From assembly GCF_000376245.1 (NCBI RefSeq), contig NZ_AQXM01000053.1, forward strand, positions 1 to 64,000: DNA of 64,000 nt. The letters are read 5' to 3'. Of this stretch, positions 1 to 10,284 are shown piece by piece. The notes below the pieces were generated by a model that searched no databases, was not told the DNA's origin, and saw nothing but the letters and a program-made list of their open reading frames with translations. The DNA comes from Acaricomes phytoseiuli DSM 14247 (GTDB taxonomy: Bacteria; Actinomycetota; Actinomycetes; Actinomycetales; Micrococcaceae). Positions within the stretch are counted from its first letter, which is position 1; the number at the start of each line of letters is the position of its first letter. The translations under genes were made by a program, and so were the position numbers.

Positions 1-275
1 TGGGCCGGTCCTACGGAGCTGGCGATAACGCGAGCATGGAGAGTTTCTTCAGCCTGCTTCAGAAGAACGTGCTCAACACGAGATGCTGGAACACTCGCGC
101 TGACCTCCGCCTCGCGATCGTTTCCTGGATCGAAACGAAGTACAACCGAAGACGCCGGCAACGCGGCCTCGGCAAACTCACTCCCGTAGAGTTTGAGACG
201 ATCTACACGGACGCGAAAGCGGCCTGATCACCCCAAACCCCAACTGTCAACCAAACCCGGGGCAGACCCTGAGGA
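1..275 (+). mobile_element. 3' end of an IS3-family insertion sequence
   Basis: The window opens inside an insertion sequence. The C-terminal end of its transposase reads out to 227. It is followed within 50 bases by a segment (about 245-272) containing CAACCAAACCCGGGGCAGAC, which I take to be the right terminal inverted repeat. The left end lies outside the window, so the pair cannot be compared and the exact boundary near 275 is an estimate. An IS beside the str operon could be a source of local rearrangement. Confidence 0.6.
3..227 (+). CDS. IS3-family transposase, C-terminal fragment (partial)
   Basis: The reading frame is open from the window edge and ends at TGA 225-227. It carries the C-terminal signature of the IS3/IS150 DDE integrase core: GDNASMESFFSLLQKN, in which the Glu of the DDE triad sits in MESFF, then an Arg-rich helix with RRRRQRGLGKLTPVEFE before the stop. 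This is the last 75 or so residues of a transposase of about 300. It would cut and join IS ends. The rest of the gene, including the first two catalytic Asp residues and any orfA frameshift, is outside the window. Confidence 0.85.
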   Translation, partial: GRSYGAGDNASMESFFSLLQKNVLNTRCWNTRADLRLAIVSWIETKYNRRRRQRGLGKLTPVEFETIYTDAKAA

Positions 276-405
276 TCGTTACGCCCCCTGAGCGGGCACT
301 CTCCGGAAGACTTGCTGAACTCAGGGCACAGCCACGGAGAAGGTTTAGTGAGATTTCAGGCCAGTAGATGTACCGGACCTGCATGAGAAGCGGTGAGCGT
401 GAAGC

Positions 406-1134
406 TTAGCCGCGAACAAGACGACCGTTCGCGCGGGTCCTCTGGATATCAGCAGCGGTCAAAGGCGCTGGAGCCCCTGCTGAGCGCGATGCCCCTACCG
501 GAGAAGCTGCCCAATCCGGGTCCATACCACCGAAGTGCTGGAAGCCGTCCGGAGTCCCCAGGATCTGCTCGCCATCGACAATGGCCCTGCTCTGAATCAT
601 GACGTAGACATCGGTGCCACCCGGCGGGGTGGAGTTAATCGCCAGGTCATTGGTGGAGATCACTGTATTGGGGTTGCCCGGAGTCACAGCACCCTGGTAG
701 CGCACCACGTAGCGGCGCACCCTGCGACCGTTGACGGTGGCGACCCCAGCATCCTGGGGTGCAGACCAGTTGGATGGTGTCTGCTGGGTCCAGATCAAAA
801 GCGGCGTCTGGTCTCCATCATTGCGGCCTTCAATGCTCACCAGGATCTCGACCTCGACATTGGAGATCTGAGACGTGCTGGTGGTGTTAGTGATCGTCAC
901 ATTGTTGCCAGTGGGCTCACCGATGACATTGATACGTGCTTCAAAGGCATCCGCCGTAAGAGTTGTTTTGATACTGGACGGCTGCGGAGACGCCGAAGCA
1001 CTCGGTGCCGCTACTGATGCAGCGAGCACGGGAACTGACCAGCCAGCAGTCTTAACTACCGAGCGACGGCCGAATTCCTCTTTCTCAACCAGGGACTTGA
1101 GATCACCTGGAAATTTTGCAGTCTTGTTACCCAA
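406..1134 (-). CDS. Tat-exported secreted protein of unknown function
   Basis: 242 residues. The N-terminus has a twin-arginine signal: RRSVVK at about 23-28, a hydrophobic stretch (SVPVLAASVAAP) and an A-S-A cleavage region near 48, so the protein should be exported folded. The mature part is rich in Thr, Asn and Val, has alternating hydrophobic residues suggestive of a beta-sandwich, and has no recognisable catalytic motif. It resembles anonymous actinobacterial secreted proteins with a Tat leader. A hairpin lies just upstream at 1178-1196 and the IS3 end lies downstream. Export is well supported; function is unknown. Confidence 0.75.
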   Translation of the reverse strand: MGNKTAKFPGDLKSLVEKEEFGRRSVVKTAGWSVPVLAASVAAPSASASPQPSSIKTTLTADAFEARINVIGEPTGNNVTITNTTSTSQISNVEVEILVSIEGRNDGDQTPLLIWTQQTPSNWSAPQDAGVATVNGRRVRRYVVRYQGAVTPGNPNTVISTNDLAINSTPPGGTDVYVMIQSRAIVDGEQILGTPDGFQHFGGMDPDWAASPVGASRSAGAPAPLTAADIQRTRANGRLVRG

Positions 1135-1177
1135 GAATAACTCCCCCCATTTTTTAAATCGTTACAGCTACTTAGGC

Positions 1178-1196
1178 TAAGCCCCTCAGGGGCTTA
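1178..1196. other. Short hairpin upstream of the Tat-exported protein gene
   Basis: TAAGCCCC-TCA-GGGGCTTA is an 8-bp perfect inverted repeat with a 3-base loop, 44 bases upstream of the start at 1134. It could be an operator, part of the 5' leader, or a relic terminator. The sequence does not decide between these. Confidence 0.45.
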
Positions 1197-1356
1197 TGTC
1201 CAGAAAATCCTCCATCAGAACTCTTCTGATGTCTTGCATGCGGTTTCATGGAGTAGTACGCGCAACTATCAATCTATGATGCGATTCATCACCGACAGTG
1301 ATGCAGATCGCAGATTATCGCTTGTCTACAGCAAATACCACATCCCCAATAAAGAA

Positions 1357-1390
1357 GGGCGAGGAGATTCCGGTCGGAATCTCCTCGCCC
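1357..1390 (-). terminator. Rho-independent terminator of tuf
   Basis: A perfect 15-bp inverted repeat (1357-1371 with 1376-1390, 4-base loop) lies 32 bases past the tuf stop codon. On the minus strand it is followed by TTCTTTATT, a T-rich tail. It ends the str operon transcript. Confidence 0.9.
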
Positions 1391-1421
1391 TGCCTGCTCC
1401 TAAGAGCTGCTATACCTTATT

Positions 1422-2612
1422 TCATTTCAGAATTTTGGTCACGCGGCCCGAACCAACGGTGCGGCCGCCTTCACGGATAGCGAAGCCCAGACCATCTTCC
1501 ATAGCGATCGGCTGGATGAGCTCAACGGTCATCTCAGTGTTATCGCCGGGCATGACCATTTCGGTGCCCTCAGGAAGGGTGATCACACCGGTCACGTCAG
1601 TGGTACGGAAGTAGAACTGCGGACGGTAGTTCGAGTAGAACGGGTTGTGACGGCCGCCTTCATCCTTGGAGAGGATGTAGACGTTCGCCTCGAAGTCGGT
1701 GTGCGGGGTGATCGAACCCGGCTTCACGACAACCTGGCCGCGCTCAACGTCTTCGCGCTTGATACCGCGAAGCAGCAGACCGCAGTTCTCGCCCGCCCAT
1801 GCCTCATCGAGCTGCTTGTGGAACATCTCGATACCGGTCACCGTGGTCTTCTGGACCGGACGGATGCCGACGATCTCGACCTCGGAGTTAATAGCGAGGG
1901 TGCCACGTTCGGCGCGACCGGTCACCACGGTGCCACGACCGGTGATGGTGAACACATCCTCGATCGGCATCAGGAACGGCTTGTCCTTATCCCGCACGGG
2001 GTCCGGAACGTTCTCGTCCACGGCCTCCATGAGGTCCTCAACGGACTTCACCCACTGCGCATCGCCTTCCAGGGCCTTGAGGCCGGAAACGCGAACCACG
2101 GGGGCGTTGTCGCCGTCGAATTCCTGCGAGCTGAGCAGCTCGCGGACTTCCATTTCGACCAGATCCAGGAGCTCTTCGTCCTCGACCATATCGGACTTGT
2201 TCAACGCCACCAGCAGGTAGGGAACGCCCACCTGGCGGGCGAGCAGAACGTGCTCACGGGTCTGTGCCATCGGGCCATCGGTAGCAGCAACCACGAGGAT
2301 CGCGCCGTCCATCTGAGCCGCACCGGTGATCATATTCTTGATGTAATCGGCGTGGCCCGGAGCGTCGACGTGAGCGTAGTGACGCTTATCCGTCTGGTAC
2401 TCAATATGGGCGATGTTAATGGTGATGCCGCGCTGGCGCTCTTCGGGCGCAGCGTCGATGGAACCGAAGTCACGCTGCTCGTTGAGATCCGGGTACTTAT
2501 CAGCAAGAACCTTGGAAATCGCGGCCGTCAACGTGGTCTTACCGTGGTCGACGTGACCGATGGTCCCGATGTTGACGTGCGGCTTGGTCCGCTCGAACTT
2601 GGCCTTAGCCAC
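1422..2612 (-). CDS. tuf: Elongation factor Tu
   Basis: 396 residues, full family length. EF-Tu carries aminoacyl-tRNA to the ribosomal A site as a GTP complex in the cytoplasm. The GTPase motifs are intact: GHVDHGKT at 19-26, the switch II DAPGH, and NKSD for guanine specificity, followed by the two beta-barrel domains ending in [10 protein letters not shown]. It is the last gene of the str operon after fusA (135-base spacer) and has a strong terminator 32 bases downstream. The start is supported by an AGGAGG-type site just upstream (minus strand, about 2617-2623). Confidence 0.98.
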   Translation of the reverse strand: MAKAKFERTKPHVNIGTIGHVDHGKTTLTAAISKVLADKYPDLNEQRDFGSIDAAPEERQRGITINIAHIEYQTDKRHYAHVDAPGHADYIKNMITGAAQMDGAILVVAATDGPMAQTREHVLLARQVGVPYLLVALNKSDMVEDEELLDLVEMEVRELLSSQEFDGDNAPVVRVSGLKALEGDAQWVKSVEDLMEAVDENVPDPVRDKDKPFLMPIEDVFTITGRGTVVTGRAERGTLAINSEVEIVGIRPVQKTTVTGIEMFHKQLDEAWAGENCGLLLRGIKREDVERGQVVVKPGSITPHTDFEANVYILSKDEGGRHNPFYSNYRPQFYFRTTDVTGVITLPEGTEMVMPGDNTEMTVELIQPIAMEDGLGFAIREGGRTVGSGRVTKILK

Positions 2613-2747
2613 TAGTTCCTCCTAGAACATTTTGTCAGACTTGCCAGCAAGGCACCGGGAAACCCGGGCTTGTGAAACTCTCGCAAGTATACCGTCGATA
2701 TTGAATTTGTTGAAATCGCTGGCAGATAGCGTTCTGCAAAAGAACGT

Positions 2748-4862
2748 TTACTCGCCGCGAGCCTTCTGGATGATCTCCTCGGCTACAGCCTTCGGGACCT
2801 CCGAATAACTGTCGAACTGCATCGAGTACACCGCGCGGCCCTGGGTCTTGGACCGCAGATCGCCGATATAACCGAACATTCCGGACAGCGGAACCAAGGC
2901 CCGGACGACCTTGACGCCACTGGCGTCTTCCATGGACTGCATCTGGCCGCGGCGGGAGTTGAGGTCACCGATGACATCACCCATGTACTCCTCGGGTGTG
3001 CGCACCTCAACTTCCATCAACGGTTCGAGCAGAACCGGCTGCGCCTTACGAGCGGCCTCCTTGAACGCCATGCGTCCGGCGATCTTGAAGGCCATCTCGG
3101 AAGAGTCGACATCGTGGTACGCGCCGTCGAGCAGCGTCGCCTTGATCCCGACCACCGGATACCCGGCGAGCACACCATCGGTGAGCGCATCCTGGATGCC
3201 GGCATCGACACTGGGGATGTATTCGCGCGGAACGCGTCCACCAGTGACCTTGTTCTCGAACTCATACAACGCACCTTCCGTGGTATCCAGAGGCTCGATC
3301 GCGATCTGGACCTTGGCGAACTGGCCGGAGCCACCCGTCTGCTTCTTGTGCGTGTAGTCGTGCTTCTCCACCGGACGGCGGATAGTCTCGCGGTAAGCGA
3401 CCTGCGGCTTGCCGACATTCGCCTCGACCCGGAACTCGCGGCGCATGCGATCCCCCAGGATGTCCAGGTGGAGCTCGCCCATGCCGGCGATGATGGTCTG
3501 GCCGGTCTCCTCGTCAAGGTTGACCTGGAAGGTCGGATCCTCGGCAGAGAGCTTCTGGATAGCAGTGGAGAGCTTCTCCTGGTCACCCTTGGTCTTCGGT
3601 TCGATAGCCACCGAGATGACGGGCTCGGGGAAGCTCATCGACTCCAGAACGATCGGGGAGCCAGTGTCCGCCAAGGTGTCGCCCGTGGTGGTGTCTTTCA
3701 GACCGATCGCCGCGTAGATGTGCCCAGCCTGGGCCTCCTCCACCGGGTTCTCCTTATTGGCGTGCATCTGGAAGAGCTTGCCGATGCGCTCTTTCTTACC
3801 CTTGGTGGAGTTGATGACCTGGCTACCAGAGCTGATCTGACCGGAGTACACCCGGATGAAGGTCAGCGTGCCGAAGAAGGGGTGCGTGGCGACCTTGAAG
3901 GCGAGCGCAGAGAACGGCTCGTCCTTGCTGGGCTTGCGGGTCATCTCCTGCTCTTCGTCCTTGGGATCGTGACCGACCATGGCGGGCACGTCCAGCGGGG
4001 ACGGAAGGTAGTCGACGACAGCATCCAGCATCGGCTGCACACCGCGGTTCTTGAACGCCGAGCCACAGAGGACCGGGTAGACCTCGGAATTGATGGTCAT
4101 CTGACGGATGCCGGCCTTGAGCTCATCGATCGTCAGCTCTTCGCCCTCGAGGAACTTCTCCATGAGTTCCTCAGAAGCCTCGGCGACCGTCTCCACGAGC
4201 TGAGCACGGTATTCCTCGGCCCGCTCCTTGAGATCCTCGGGGATCTCCCGGACTTCGTACTTGGCACCCATGGTGACATCACCCTTGGCGTCGCCCGGCC
4301 ACACCAGAGCGCGCATCTCGAGCAGATCAACCACGCCAACGAAGTCATTCTCGGCACCGATGGGCAGCTGAAGCACCAGCGGCTTGGCGCCGAGGCGGCT
4401 GATGATGGTGTCTACGGTGAAGTAGAAGTCAGCACCGAGCTTGTCCATCTTGTTCACGAAGCAGATGCGCGGCACGTTGTACTTATCCGCCTGGCGCCAG
4501 ACAGTCTCGGACTGCGGCTCCACGCCTTCTTTTCCATCGAAAACCGCGACGGCGCCGTCGAGCACGCGCAGGGAGCGCTCTACTTCGACCGTGAAGTCGA
4601 CGTGGCCCGGGGTGTCGATGATGTTGATCTGGTTGTTGTCCCAGAAACAGGTCACCGCGGCAGAGGTGATGGTGATGCCGCGCTCTTTTTCCTGTTCCAT
4701 CCAGTCAGTCGTCGAAGCGCCGTCGTGCGTTTCGCCGATCTTGTGGTTCACACCCGTGTAGAACAGGATGCGCTCGGTAGTAGTGGTCTTACCGGCATCG
4801 ATGTGCGCCATGATGCCGATGTTGCGGACCTTGGTGAGGTCGGTAAGCACGTCCTGTGCCAC
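2748..4862 (-). CDS. fusA: Elongation factor G
   Basis: 704 residues, the usual length. EF-G is the GTPase that moves tRNA and mRNA through the ribosome and helps split post-termination ribosomes. P-loop AHIDAGKT at 19-26, DTPGH and NKMDKLG are present, followed by domains II-V including GGSGQFAKV and a complete C-terminus ([10 protein letters not shown]). It lies between rpsG (about 110 bases upstream) and tuf (135 bases downstream) in the canonical str operon order. No promoter is obvious in either spacer, so cotranscription is likely. Confidence 0.98.
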   Translation of the reverse strand: MAQDVLTDLTKVRNIGIMAHIDAGKTTTTERILFYTGVNHKIGETHDGASTTDWMEQEKERGITITSAAVTCFWDNNQINIIDTPGHVDFTVEVERSLRVLDGAVAVFDGKEGVEPQSETVWRQADKYNVPRICFVNKMDKLGADFYFTVDTIISRLGAKPLVLQLPIGAENDFVGVVDLLEMRALVWPGDAKGDVTMGAKYEVREIPEDLKERAEEYRAQLVETVAEASEELMEKFLEGEELTIDELKAGIRQMTINSEVYPVLCGSAFKNRGVQPMLDAVVDYLPSPLDVPAMVGHDPKDEEQEMTRKPSKDEPFSALAFKVATHPFFGTLTFIRVYSGQISSGSQVINSTKGKKERIGKLFQMHANKENPVEEAQAGHIYAAIGLKDTTTGDTLADTGSPIVLESMSFPEPVISVAIEPKTKGDQEKLSTAIQKLSAEDPTFQVNLDEETGQTIIAGMGELHLDILGDRMRREFRVEANVGKPQVAYRETIRRPVEKHDYTHKKQTGGSGQFAKVQIAIEPLDTTEGALYEFENKVTGGRVPREYIPSVDAGIQDALTDGVLAGYPVVGIKATLLDGAYHDVDSSEMAFKIAGRMAFKEAARKAQPVLLEPLMEVEVRTPEEYMGDVIGDLNSRRGQMQSMEDASGVKVVRALVPLSGMFGYIGDLRSKTQGRAVYSMQFDSYSEVPKAVAEEIIQKARGE

Positions 4863-4972
4863 GGTGTCTCCCTAGTTCAAGGTGAAAAGTCTGTGTTGCT
4901 GTTGCTGTTTCCCGAAGATAACGGCGCCCTTCCTCAATGGAAGGGGATGCCGTTAGCCTGGGCCCCTGCTCG

Positions 4973-5443
4973 TTACCAGCGGTAGTGCGCGAAGGCCCGG
5001 TTCGCCTCGGCCATCTTGTGTGTGTCCTCACGGCGCTTGACCGCTGCACCGAGACCGTTGGAAGCATCCAGGATCTCGTTGCGCAGACGCTCGGTCATGG
5101 TCTTCTCCCGGCGAACCTTGGAGTAACCGACGAGCCAGCGCAGGGCCAGTGCGGTAGCACGGCCGGGCTTGACCTCGATGGGCACCTGGTAGGTAGCGCC
5201 GCCGACCCGGCGGGACTTGACCTCAAGGCTCGGCTTGATGTTATCCATGGCTTTCTTCAGCGCTGCCACCGGATCGCCGCCGCTCTTCTCACGGGCTCCT
5301 TCGAGGGCTCCGTAGACGATACGCTCGGCAGTGGACTTCTTGCCGTCAACCAGGATCTTGTTGATCAGCTGGGTAACCAGAGGGGAACCGTACACCGGAT
5401 CCTGAACCAGCGGCCGCTTGGGGGCCGGACCCTTGCGAGGCAT
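4973..5443 (-). CDS. rpsG: 30S ribosomal protein S7
   Basis: 156 residues, the normal bacterial size. S7 nucleates the 3' domain of 16S rRNA and contacts the decoding region. The protein starts [11 protein letters not shown] and ends RAFAHYRW, both typical of actinobacterial S7. The frame is open further upstream, but the start at 5443 is chosen because it lies one base past the rpsL stop codon and has GGAGAAGAAG just upstream, inside the end of rpsL. S12 and S7 are therefore probably translationally coupled. Confidence 0.97.
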   Translation of the reverse strand: MPRKGPAPKRPLVQDPVYGSPLVTQLINKILVDGKKSTAERIVYGALEGAREKSGGDPVAALKKAMDNIKPSLEVKSRRVGGATYQVPIEVKPGRATALALRWLVGYSKVRREKTMTERLRNEILDASNGLGAAVKRREDTHKMAEANRAFAHYRW

Positions 5444-5444
5444 A

Positions 5445-5819
<375 letters not shown>

Positions 5820-6170
5820 TCTTCTCCATCGTCATTCTCAGGCCGCGTCCCCGCGGTCCCGTCATCTCCGCCCCAGGCCCCGGACGCGTTGTGCCGCGGT
5901 GAGGCAGAAGCATTTCAGCTATCGCATAGCTTCCAGCGCCTCATTCATCATTCCGGCGCTGAGTCAGCCTTCGGCCAACTCCGGTTGTCTATTACGCTCA
6001 ACGTCCGGCACCACGGGGAAATTCCCGCGTAAAGTCAGCTTCAGGCACACGAAAAGATGGCATTTGTTGCACAAGGTGCGTGCAACGCGGAACGGAATCC
6101 TTTGCCATCACTAACAGTCCTAGCCAGGATAGCACGCACTGAAGCAGCCGCCTAGTGGCACAAGAGCCCC
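5820..6170. other. Intergenic region upstream of rpsL
   Basis: 351 bases without a gene. It should hold the str operon promoter (minus strand). AGCTAT-CGC-ATAGCT at 5917-5931 is a perfect 6-bp palindrome. A nested structure lies at 6056-6109: outer arms GATGGCA/TGCCATC and inner arms TTGCAC (6067-6072) and GTGCAA (6080-6085). No convincing terminator follows gntP. The nested repeats could be a leader structure or an operator. Confidence 0.4.
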
Positions 6171-7664
6171 TCAGCTCATTGGCGGCAGCAAGTTGAGCAG
6201 CAGGGCCATCATCAGACCCACCAGGGAAACAATGGACTGAACCACCGAATTCACCGCGGTGGCTTCCCCCATGGACATCCCGAAGGACTCCTTCACCAAC
6301 CAGAACCCGGCGTGATTGGCGTAATTGAAGAAAAGCGAACCGGCACCGATCGCGATAGCCAGCAACGGCAGGTTCAGGCCCGGGTCAGCAGCGGCCAGTG
6401 GAGCCAGCAGCCCCGCAGCACCGACGATGCCCACTGTGGCGGAGCCGGTGGAGACGGAGAGCAACATCGAGATCAGCCAGCCGAGCACGAGCGCGGGCAA
6501 GGCCAGCTGTTGGCTGAACTGAGTGATCGCCTCCCCCACTCCCGCATCAATCAGCACCTGTTTGAAAGCCCCGCCGCCGGCGATGATCAGCATCACCCCG
6601 GAGATGGGCGCCAGGCTCGCGCCCAGAGACTTGCGGAGTTTCTCCGCATTCGCGCCCCGGGTGTAACCCAGCACAATCAGGGCCACCAGAACCCCGATGA
6701 GCATCGCGATAGTGGGCTCGCCGAGGAATGTCGTGAACTGGAGCAGCCAACCGGCCTCGGGCAGCAGAAGCTCCACGACGGTGCGCAGCAACATCAGCAG
6801 AGCCGGGAAGAGCACCACCAGCACCCCCAGGCCCACCGGAGGCGCCGGGACGGTTCGTATAGAAGTAGAAGCGACTCGCGCAGAAGCAGGAGGCGCAGCA
6901 GCTCCGGACACTCCTGTGGAGCCGGATCCATGCACCACTGCCACCCGCTCCCGACCAGCATCGAGCGGGGCCGTGGTGTACTGCGCCAGCAAAGCATCAT
7001 CCGGCCGGACCCCGGACAGTCTCGGTGCGAGGAAGCGCGCGTAGAGCGGGCCGCCGATGATGACCGCGGGGACGGCGGCCACCAGCCCGTAGAGCATCGT
7101 GGGCCCGACCTCCGCCTTGAGCGCCGCGATGGCGGTGAGTGGCCCCGGGTGCGGAGGGACCATGCCGTGCAGGGTCGCCAGAGCCGCGATCGCGGGGACG
7201 CCGACCAGCAGATAAGGGGAACCGTGCTTCGTCTCGCCTCTCTGCTCCACCTTCCGCGCCACCGAGAAGATCAACGGCAGGAGCATGACCAGACCCACCT
7301 CGAAGAACATCGGGATGCCGATCAGGAACGCCGCCCCTGCCATCGCCCAGGGCAGCATCTGCAGCGAAGCCCGCTCGACGATGGCCGTGGCGATCCGCTC
7401 CGTGGCCCCTGAGTCGGCGAGGATCTTGCCGAGCATCGCGCCGAGAGCCAGGACGATGCCGACATCGCCGAGAGTATCCCCAGCCCCTTTTGTCACAGCG
7501 CCCGCTATGCCGTCGAGATTCATTCCGGAAGCGATGCCGACCAGGATGGATACCACCAGAAGAGCCAGAAAAGGATGCACTCGGGGTTTACTGATGATCA
7601 GTAGAACGAGCAGGACGACCCCTGCCAACGCGGTGATTAAAAGCTGAACATCCTGACCTGCCAT
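6171..7664 (-). CDS. GntP-family gluconate:proton symporter
   Basis: 497 residues with about 12-14 hydrophobic segments, as in GntP/GntT permeases that import gluconate or related sugar acids with protons. Family landmarks are visible: an N-terminal pair of helices (LLVVSILVGIASGMN), the loop GMVPPHPGP near residue 168, and a C-terminal AIAIGAGSLFFNYANHAGFW segment. A Ser/Ala-rich cytoplasmic linker sits near 250. No gluconate kinase or regulator gene is adjacent, so the exact substrate is inferred from the family. It stands alone behind the terminator of the metal ATPase gene. Confidence 0.9.
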   Translation of the reverse strand: MAGQDVQLLITALAGVVLLVLLIISKPRVHPFLALLVVSILVGIASGMNLDGIAGAVTKGAGDTLGDVGIVLALGAMLGKILADSGATERIATAIVERASLQMLPWAMAGAAFLIGIPMFFEVGLVMLLPLIFSVARKVEQRGETKHGSPYLLVGVPAIAALATLHGMVPPHPGPLTAIAALKAEVGPTMLYGLVAAVPAVIIGGPLYARFLAPRLSGVRPDDALLAQYTTAPLDAGRERVAVVHGSGSTGVSGAAAPPASARVASTSIRTVPAPPVGLGVLVVLFPALLMLLRTVVELLLPEAGWLLQFTTFLGEPTIAMLIGVLVALIVLGYTRGANAEKLRKSLGASLAPISGVMLIIAGGGAFKQVLIDAGVGEAITQFSQQLALPALVLGWLISMLLSVSTGSATVGIVGAAGLLAPLAAADPGLNLPLLAIAIGAGSLFFNYANHAGFWLVKESFGMSMGEATAVNSVVQSIVSLVGLMMALLLNLLPPMS

Positions 7665-7763
7665 TTTGTGCTTCGATCCCCCTGCAGTTGCCCGAGCCGG
7701 CCCTCAGCGAAGCACCCACTCTGTGATCTAAGTCATTATTCATTAGTTCGCCGGGGTAACAAA

Positions 7764-7803
7764 ATAGGTGGCCCCGGGACCAGAGGATCCCGGGGCCACC
7801 TAT
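7764..7803 (-). terminator. Rho-independent terminator of the metal ATPase gene
   Basis: A perfect 16-bp stem (7764-7779 with 7788-7803, 8-base loop), very GC-rich, followed on the minus strand by ATTTTGTT. It lies 35 bases past the ATPase stop codon and upstream of gntP, separating the two transcripts. Confidence 0.9.
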
Positions 7804-7838
7804 CATTCAGTGGTTATTTCTCTTGTTATATCTCTGCC

Positions 7839-9842
7839 CTATTTGGCGGCGGTGAGCGCGGGCCGATTCTCGTGCTCGATGCCCTCGTGCTCCTTGCCGA
7901 TCCCGAAGCGCAGCAGACGCAGCGCATTGGCGACGACAATGAGCGTCGAACCCTCGTGGATGAAGACCACCGGCCCCATGGCCACGCCCATCAGGCTCGC
8001 CGGAATCAGGAAGGCCACGATCACCAGGGAGGCGATGAGGTTCTGCCGGATGATCTTGCTGCTCGCCCGGCTCAGCCGGATCAGGTAGGGCACTCGACCC
8101 AGATCGTCGCTCATCAGAGCCACATCGGCGGTCTCCAGAGCAACCGCCGAGCCGGCCGCGCCCATCGCGATGCCCACGGTGGCATTGGCCATCGCCGGAG
8201 CGTCGTTCACACCATCGCCGACCATGGCGGTCAGCACCGGTTTGCCGTCCTGCTGCTGCGCCGTGAGACGGCCGATCGCGGCCACCTTGTCCTCCGGCAT
8301 CAGCTCGCCGTGCGCCGTATCGACGCCGACCTGAGCGCCGACCGCTTCAGCAACCCGCTGGTTATCACCGGAGATCATCACGAGCTGTGAGATCCCGTTG
8401 TCCCGCAAGACGCCGAGCACTTCGCGGGCCTCGTCACGCGGCGAGTCCATCACGCCAAGCACACCCAGCTGGCGGCCGGCGGATTCCACCACCATCGTGG
8501 TCCGCCCCTCGCCCTGAAGGCGCTGCACGATCTCGAGCACACCGGCGTCGACTTCCCCGCCGTCCTCCTCGAACATCCGCAAGCTGCCGATGCGCACAAG
8601 CTCGCCGGCCACCTTGCCCTGCACGCCGCGACCGGTCACCGCCTGCAGATCCTCGACCTTACCCCGACCCTCCTGCGGCACTTCCGCATCCAGGCCTCGG
8701 GCGATAGCCCCGGCCAGCGGGTGATCGCTCTCGGACTCGACCGCGAGCGCAACAGCCGCGAGCTCCTCCCGGGAAACGCCCTCGGCAGGCACCACATCGG
8801 TGAGCTGCGGCTGGCCCCAGGTCAGCGTCCCGGTCTTATCGAAGGCAATCGCCTTGACCCGACCCAGATTCTCCAGAGCAGCACCGCCCTTGACCAGCAA
8901 CCCGGCCTTAGCCGCACGAGCAACACCGGCCAGGACTGCCGCCGGGGTCGCGATCGCGAGGGCGCACGGGCTGGCCGCCACGAGAACCAGCATGGAACGG
9001 TAGAAGCTATCCGCTAACGGCTCGTTCAGGACGAGCCAGCCGAAGAGGGAGACCGCGGCGACGAAGGCCAGGACCGCGGGAACGTAGAACTTCTGGAATC
9101 GATCGATGAAGCGCTGAGTCGTGGACTTCGTGGAATCCGCATCGCGCACCATCGCGACTACGCGAGACAGCGTACTGTCCTTGGCCGCGTTGGTCACGCG
9201 CACTTCAAGCGACCCGGCACCGTTCACGGTACCGGCGAAGACCTTGCTGGAGTCATCGACCGCCGCGGAAGCGGAGTCCGCTGGGACCTTGTCGACGGGA
9301 ATGGATTCACCGGTGATCGCCGACTGATCCACAGCCGAGCTTCCGCGGACCACCACGCCATCAGCGGGAATCCGGGAGTTCGGCTTGACCAGGATGACCT
9401 CTCCCGGCTCGAGCTCTTCGGTGGGCCGCTCTACAACACCGTTGTCAGTCAGCACCAGGGCGACCGGCGGGGCGAGCTCGGCAAGAGCCTCGATGGACCG
9501 CTTGGCCCGGCCCATCGCATACTCTTCGAGTGCGTGGCCGAGGCTGAACAGGAAGAGCAGTACAGCGCCTTCGGCGAACTTGCCGACGGCGGCTGCACCG
9601 ATAGCGGCCACCAGCATCAGGAAGTCCACTTCGAAGCGACCATTGCGCACGGAGCGCCAGGCTGAGCTGAAGGTGAAGAAGCCGCCGAAGAAGTACGTGG
9701 CGAGGAAGAACGCCAACGGCAGCGCCGGTGGCGAGGAAACAAAGTATTCGAAGACCACACCGATGAGGTAGGTGACGCCAGAAGCTATGGCGAAGCCCAT
9801 CTCCCACCGTGCATTGTCTTTGTGATCGTGATGTGCGCTCAT
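7839..9842 (-). CDS. P1B-4-type heavy-metal-transporting P-type ATPase
   Basis: 667 residues. It pumps a transition metal out across the membrane at the cost of ATP. Motifs in order: TGES near 176, the membrane motif SPC near 289, phosphorylation site DKTGTLT near 333, GDGVNDAP near 540, and HEGST in the last helices near 626. SPC together with HEGST marks subgroup P1B-4 (CoaT/CtpD/CtpJ), which exports Co2+, Ni2+ or Fe2+. CPC pumps handle Cu or Cd/Zn instead. There is no N-terminal metal-binding domain, only a short HHDHKD tail. It is divergent from an NmtR-like sensor gene, which fits nickel/cobalt control. Confidence 0.92.
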   Translation of the reverse strand: MSAHHDHKDNARWEMGFAIASGVTYLIGVVFEYFVSSPPALPLAFFLATYFFGGFFTFSSAWRSVRNGRFEVDFLMLVAAIGAAAVGKFAEGAVLLFLFSLGHALEEYAMGRAKRSIEALAELAPPVALVLTDNGVVERPTEELEPGEVILVKPNSRIPADGVVVRGSSAVDQSAITGESIPVDKVPADSASAAVDDSSKVFAGTVNGAGSLEVRVTNAAKDSTLSRVVAMVRDADSTKSTTQRFIDRFQKFYVPAVLAFVAAVSLFGWLVLNEPLADSFYRSMLVLVAASPCALAIATPAAVLAGVARAAKAGLLVKGGAALENLGRVKAIAFDKTGTLTWGQPQLTDVVPAEGVSREELAAVALAVESESDHPLAGAIARGLDAEVPQEGRGKVEDLQAVTGRGVQGKVAGELVRIGSLRMFEEDGGEVDAGVLEIVQRLQGEGRTTMVVESAGRQLGVLGVMDSPRDEAREVLGVLRDNGISQLVMISGDNQRVAEAVGAQVGVDTAHGELMPEDKVAAIGRLTAQQQDGKPVLTAMVGDGVNDAPAMANATVGIAMGAAGSAVALETADVALMSDDLGRVPYLIRLSRASSKIIRQNLIASLVIVAFLIPASLMGVAMGPVVFIHEGSTLIVVANALRLLRFGIGKEHEGIEHENRPALTAAK

Positions 9843-9854
9843 AGCAGCTATGAT

Positions 9855-9876
9855 ACATATAAATATCTAAATATGT
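9855..9876. promoter_or_regulatory. Probable ArsR/NmtR operator between the ATPase and sensor genes
   Basis: ACATAT-N10-ATATGT in an AT-rich stretch of the 89-base divergent spacer. Imperfect AT-rich palindromes of this kind are typical ArsR/SmtB operators. The position, 13 bases before the ATPase start, would let the sensor repress the pump and probably its own gene. The inference rests on symmetry and position only. Confidence 0.6.
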
Positions 9877-9940
9877 AAATGTCCTTAGAAGTGCTGATGG
9901 CATACGCACCAGGCCGTCACGGCAAGGAAGAATGAGATTC

Positions 9941-10231
9941 GTGAAGATGAGCTACGACAGCGCCGAGCGCTTGGCCCAGGTGATGCAGGCCCTCTCCTCC
10001 CCCGGGCGGCTGATCATCCTCGCCCGGCTGGACGAAGGCCCCTGCTCCGTCAGCACCCTGGTGGAGGAGAGCGGCATGGCGCAGGCCACCGTATCCAATC
10101 ATCTGCGCATACTGCGACATCTCAACCTGGTCTTCGGCACCAGGGAAGGGCGGCAGGTGATCTATTCGCTGCACGACGAGCATGTCCGCGAGTTCCTGGA
10201 GCAGGCCGTAGGGCATATCGGGCACGACTGA
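9941..10231 (+). CDS. NmtR-like ArsR-family nickel/cobalt sensor repressor
   Basis: A winged-helix ArsR protein of about 96 residues with recognition helix AQATVSNHLRILRHL. The last helix carries Asp, His, His, His in the spacing D-x-H-x10-H-x2-H (HDEHV...GHIGHD), which matches the alpha-5 metal site of Mycobacterium NmtR, a Ni/Co sensor. It is divergent from a P1B-4 pump with an operator-like palindrome between them, so it should release DNA when Ni2+ or Co2+ is high. I prefer the GTG at 9941, ten bases after AAGGAAG. An ATG at 9932 is in frame but only one base from that site. Confidence 0.88.
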   Translation: MKMSYDSAERLAQVMQALSSPGRLIILARLDEGPCSVSTLVEESGMAQATVSNHLRILRHLNLVFGTREGRQVIYSLHDEHVREFLEQAVGHIGHD

Positions 10232-10284
10232 TACCACGCGCATATCCCATTGGTGCGTACAGTCAGATATGTCACCATTGATTC

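Noticed and set aside
3114..4985. A 623-codon open frame on the plus strand opposite fusA, and similar long frames opposite rpoC and rpoB (13664-15892, 15675-17030, 17070-18455)
   Set aside because: They mirror highly conserved genes on the other strand, have the skewed composition expected of antisense frames in high-GC DNA, and show no family signature.
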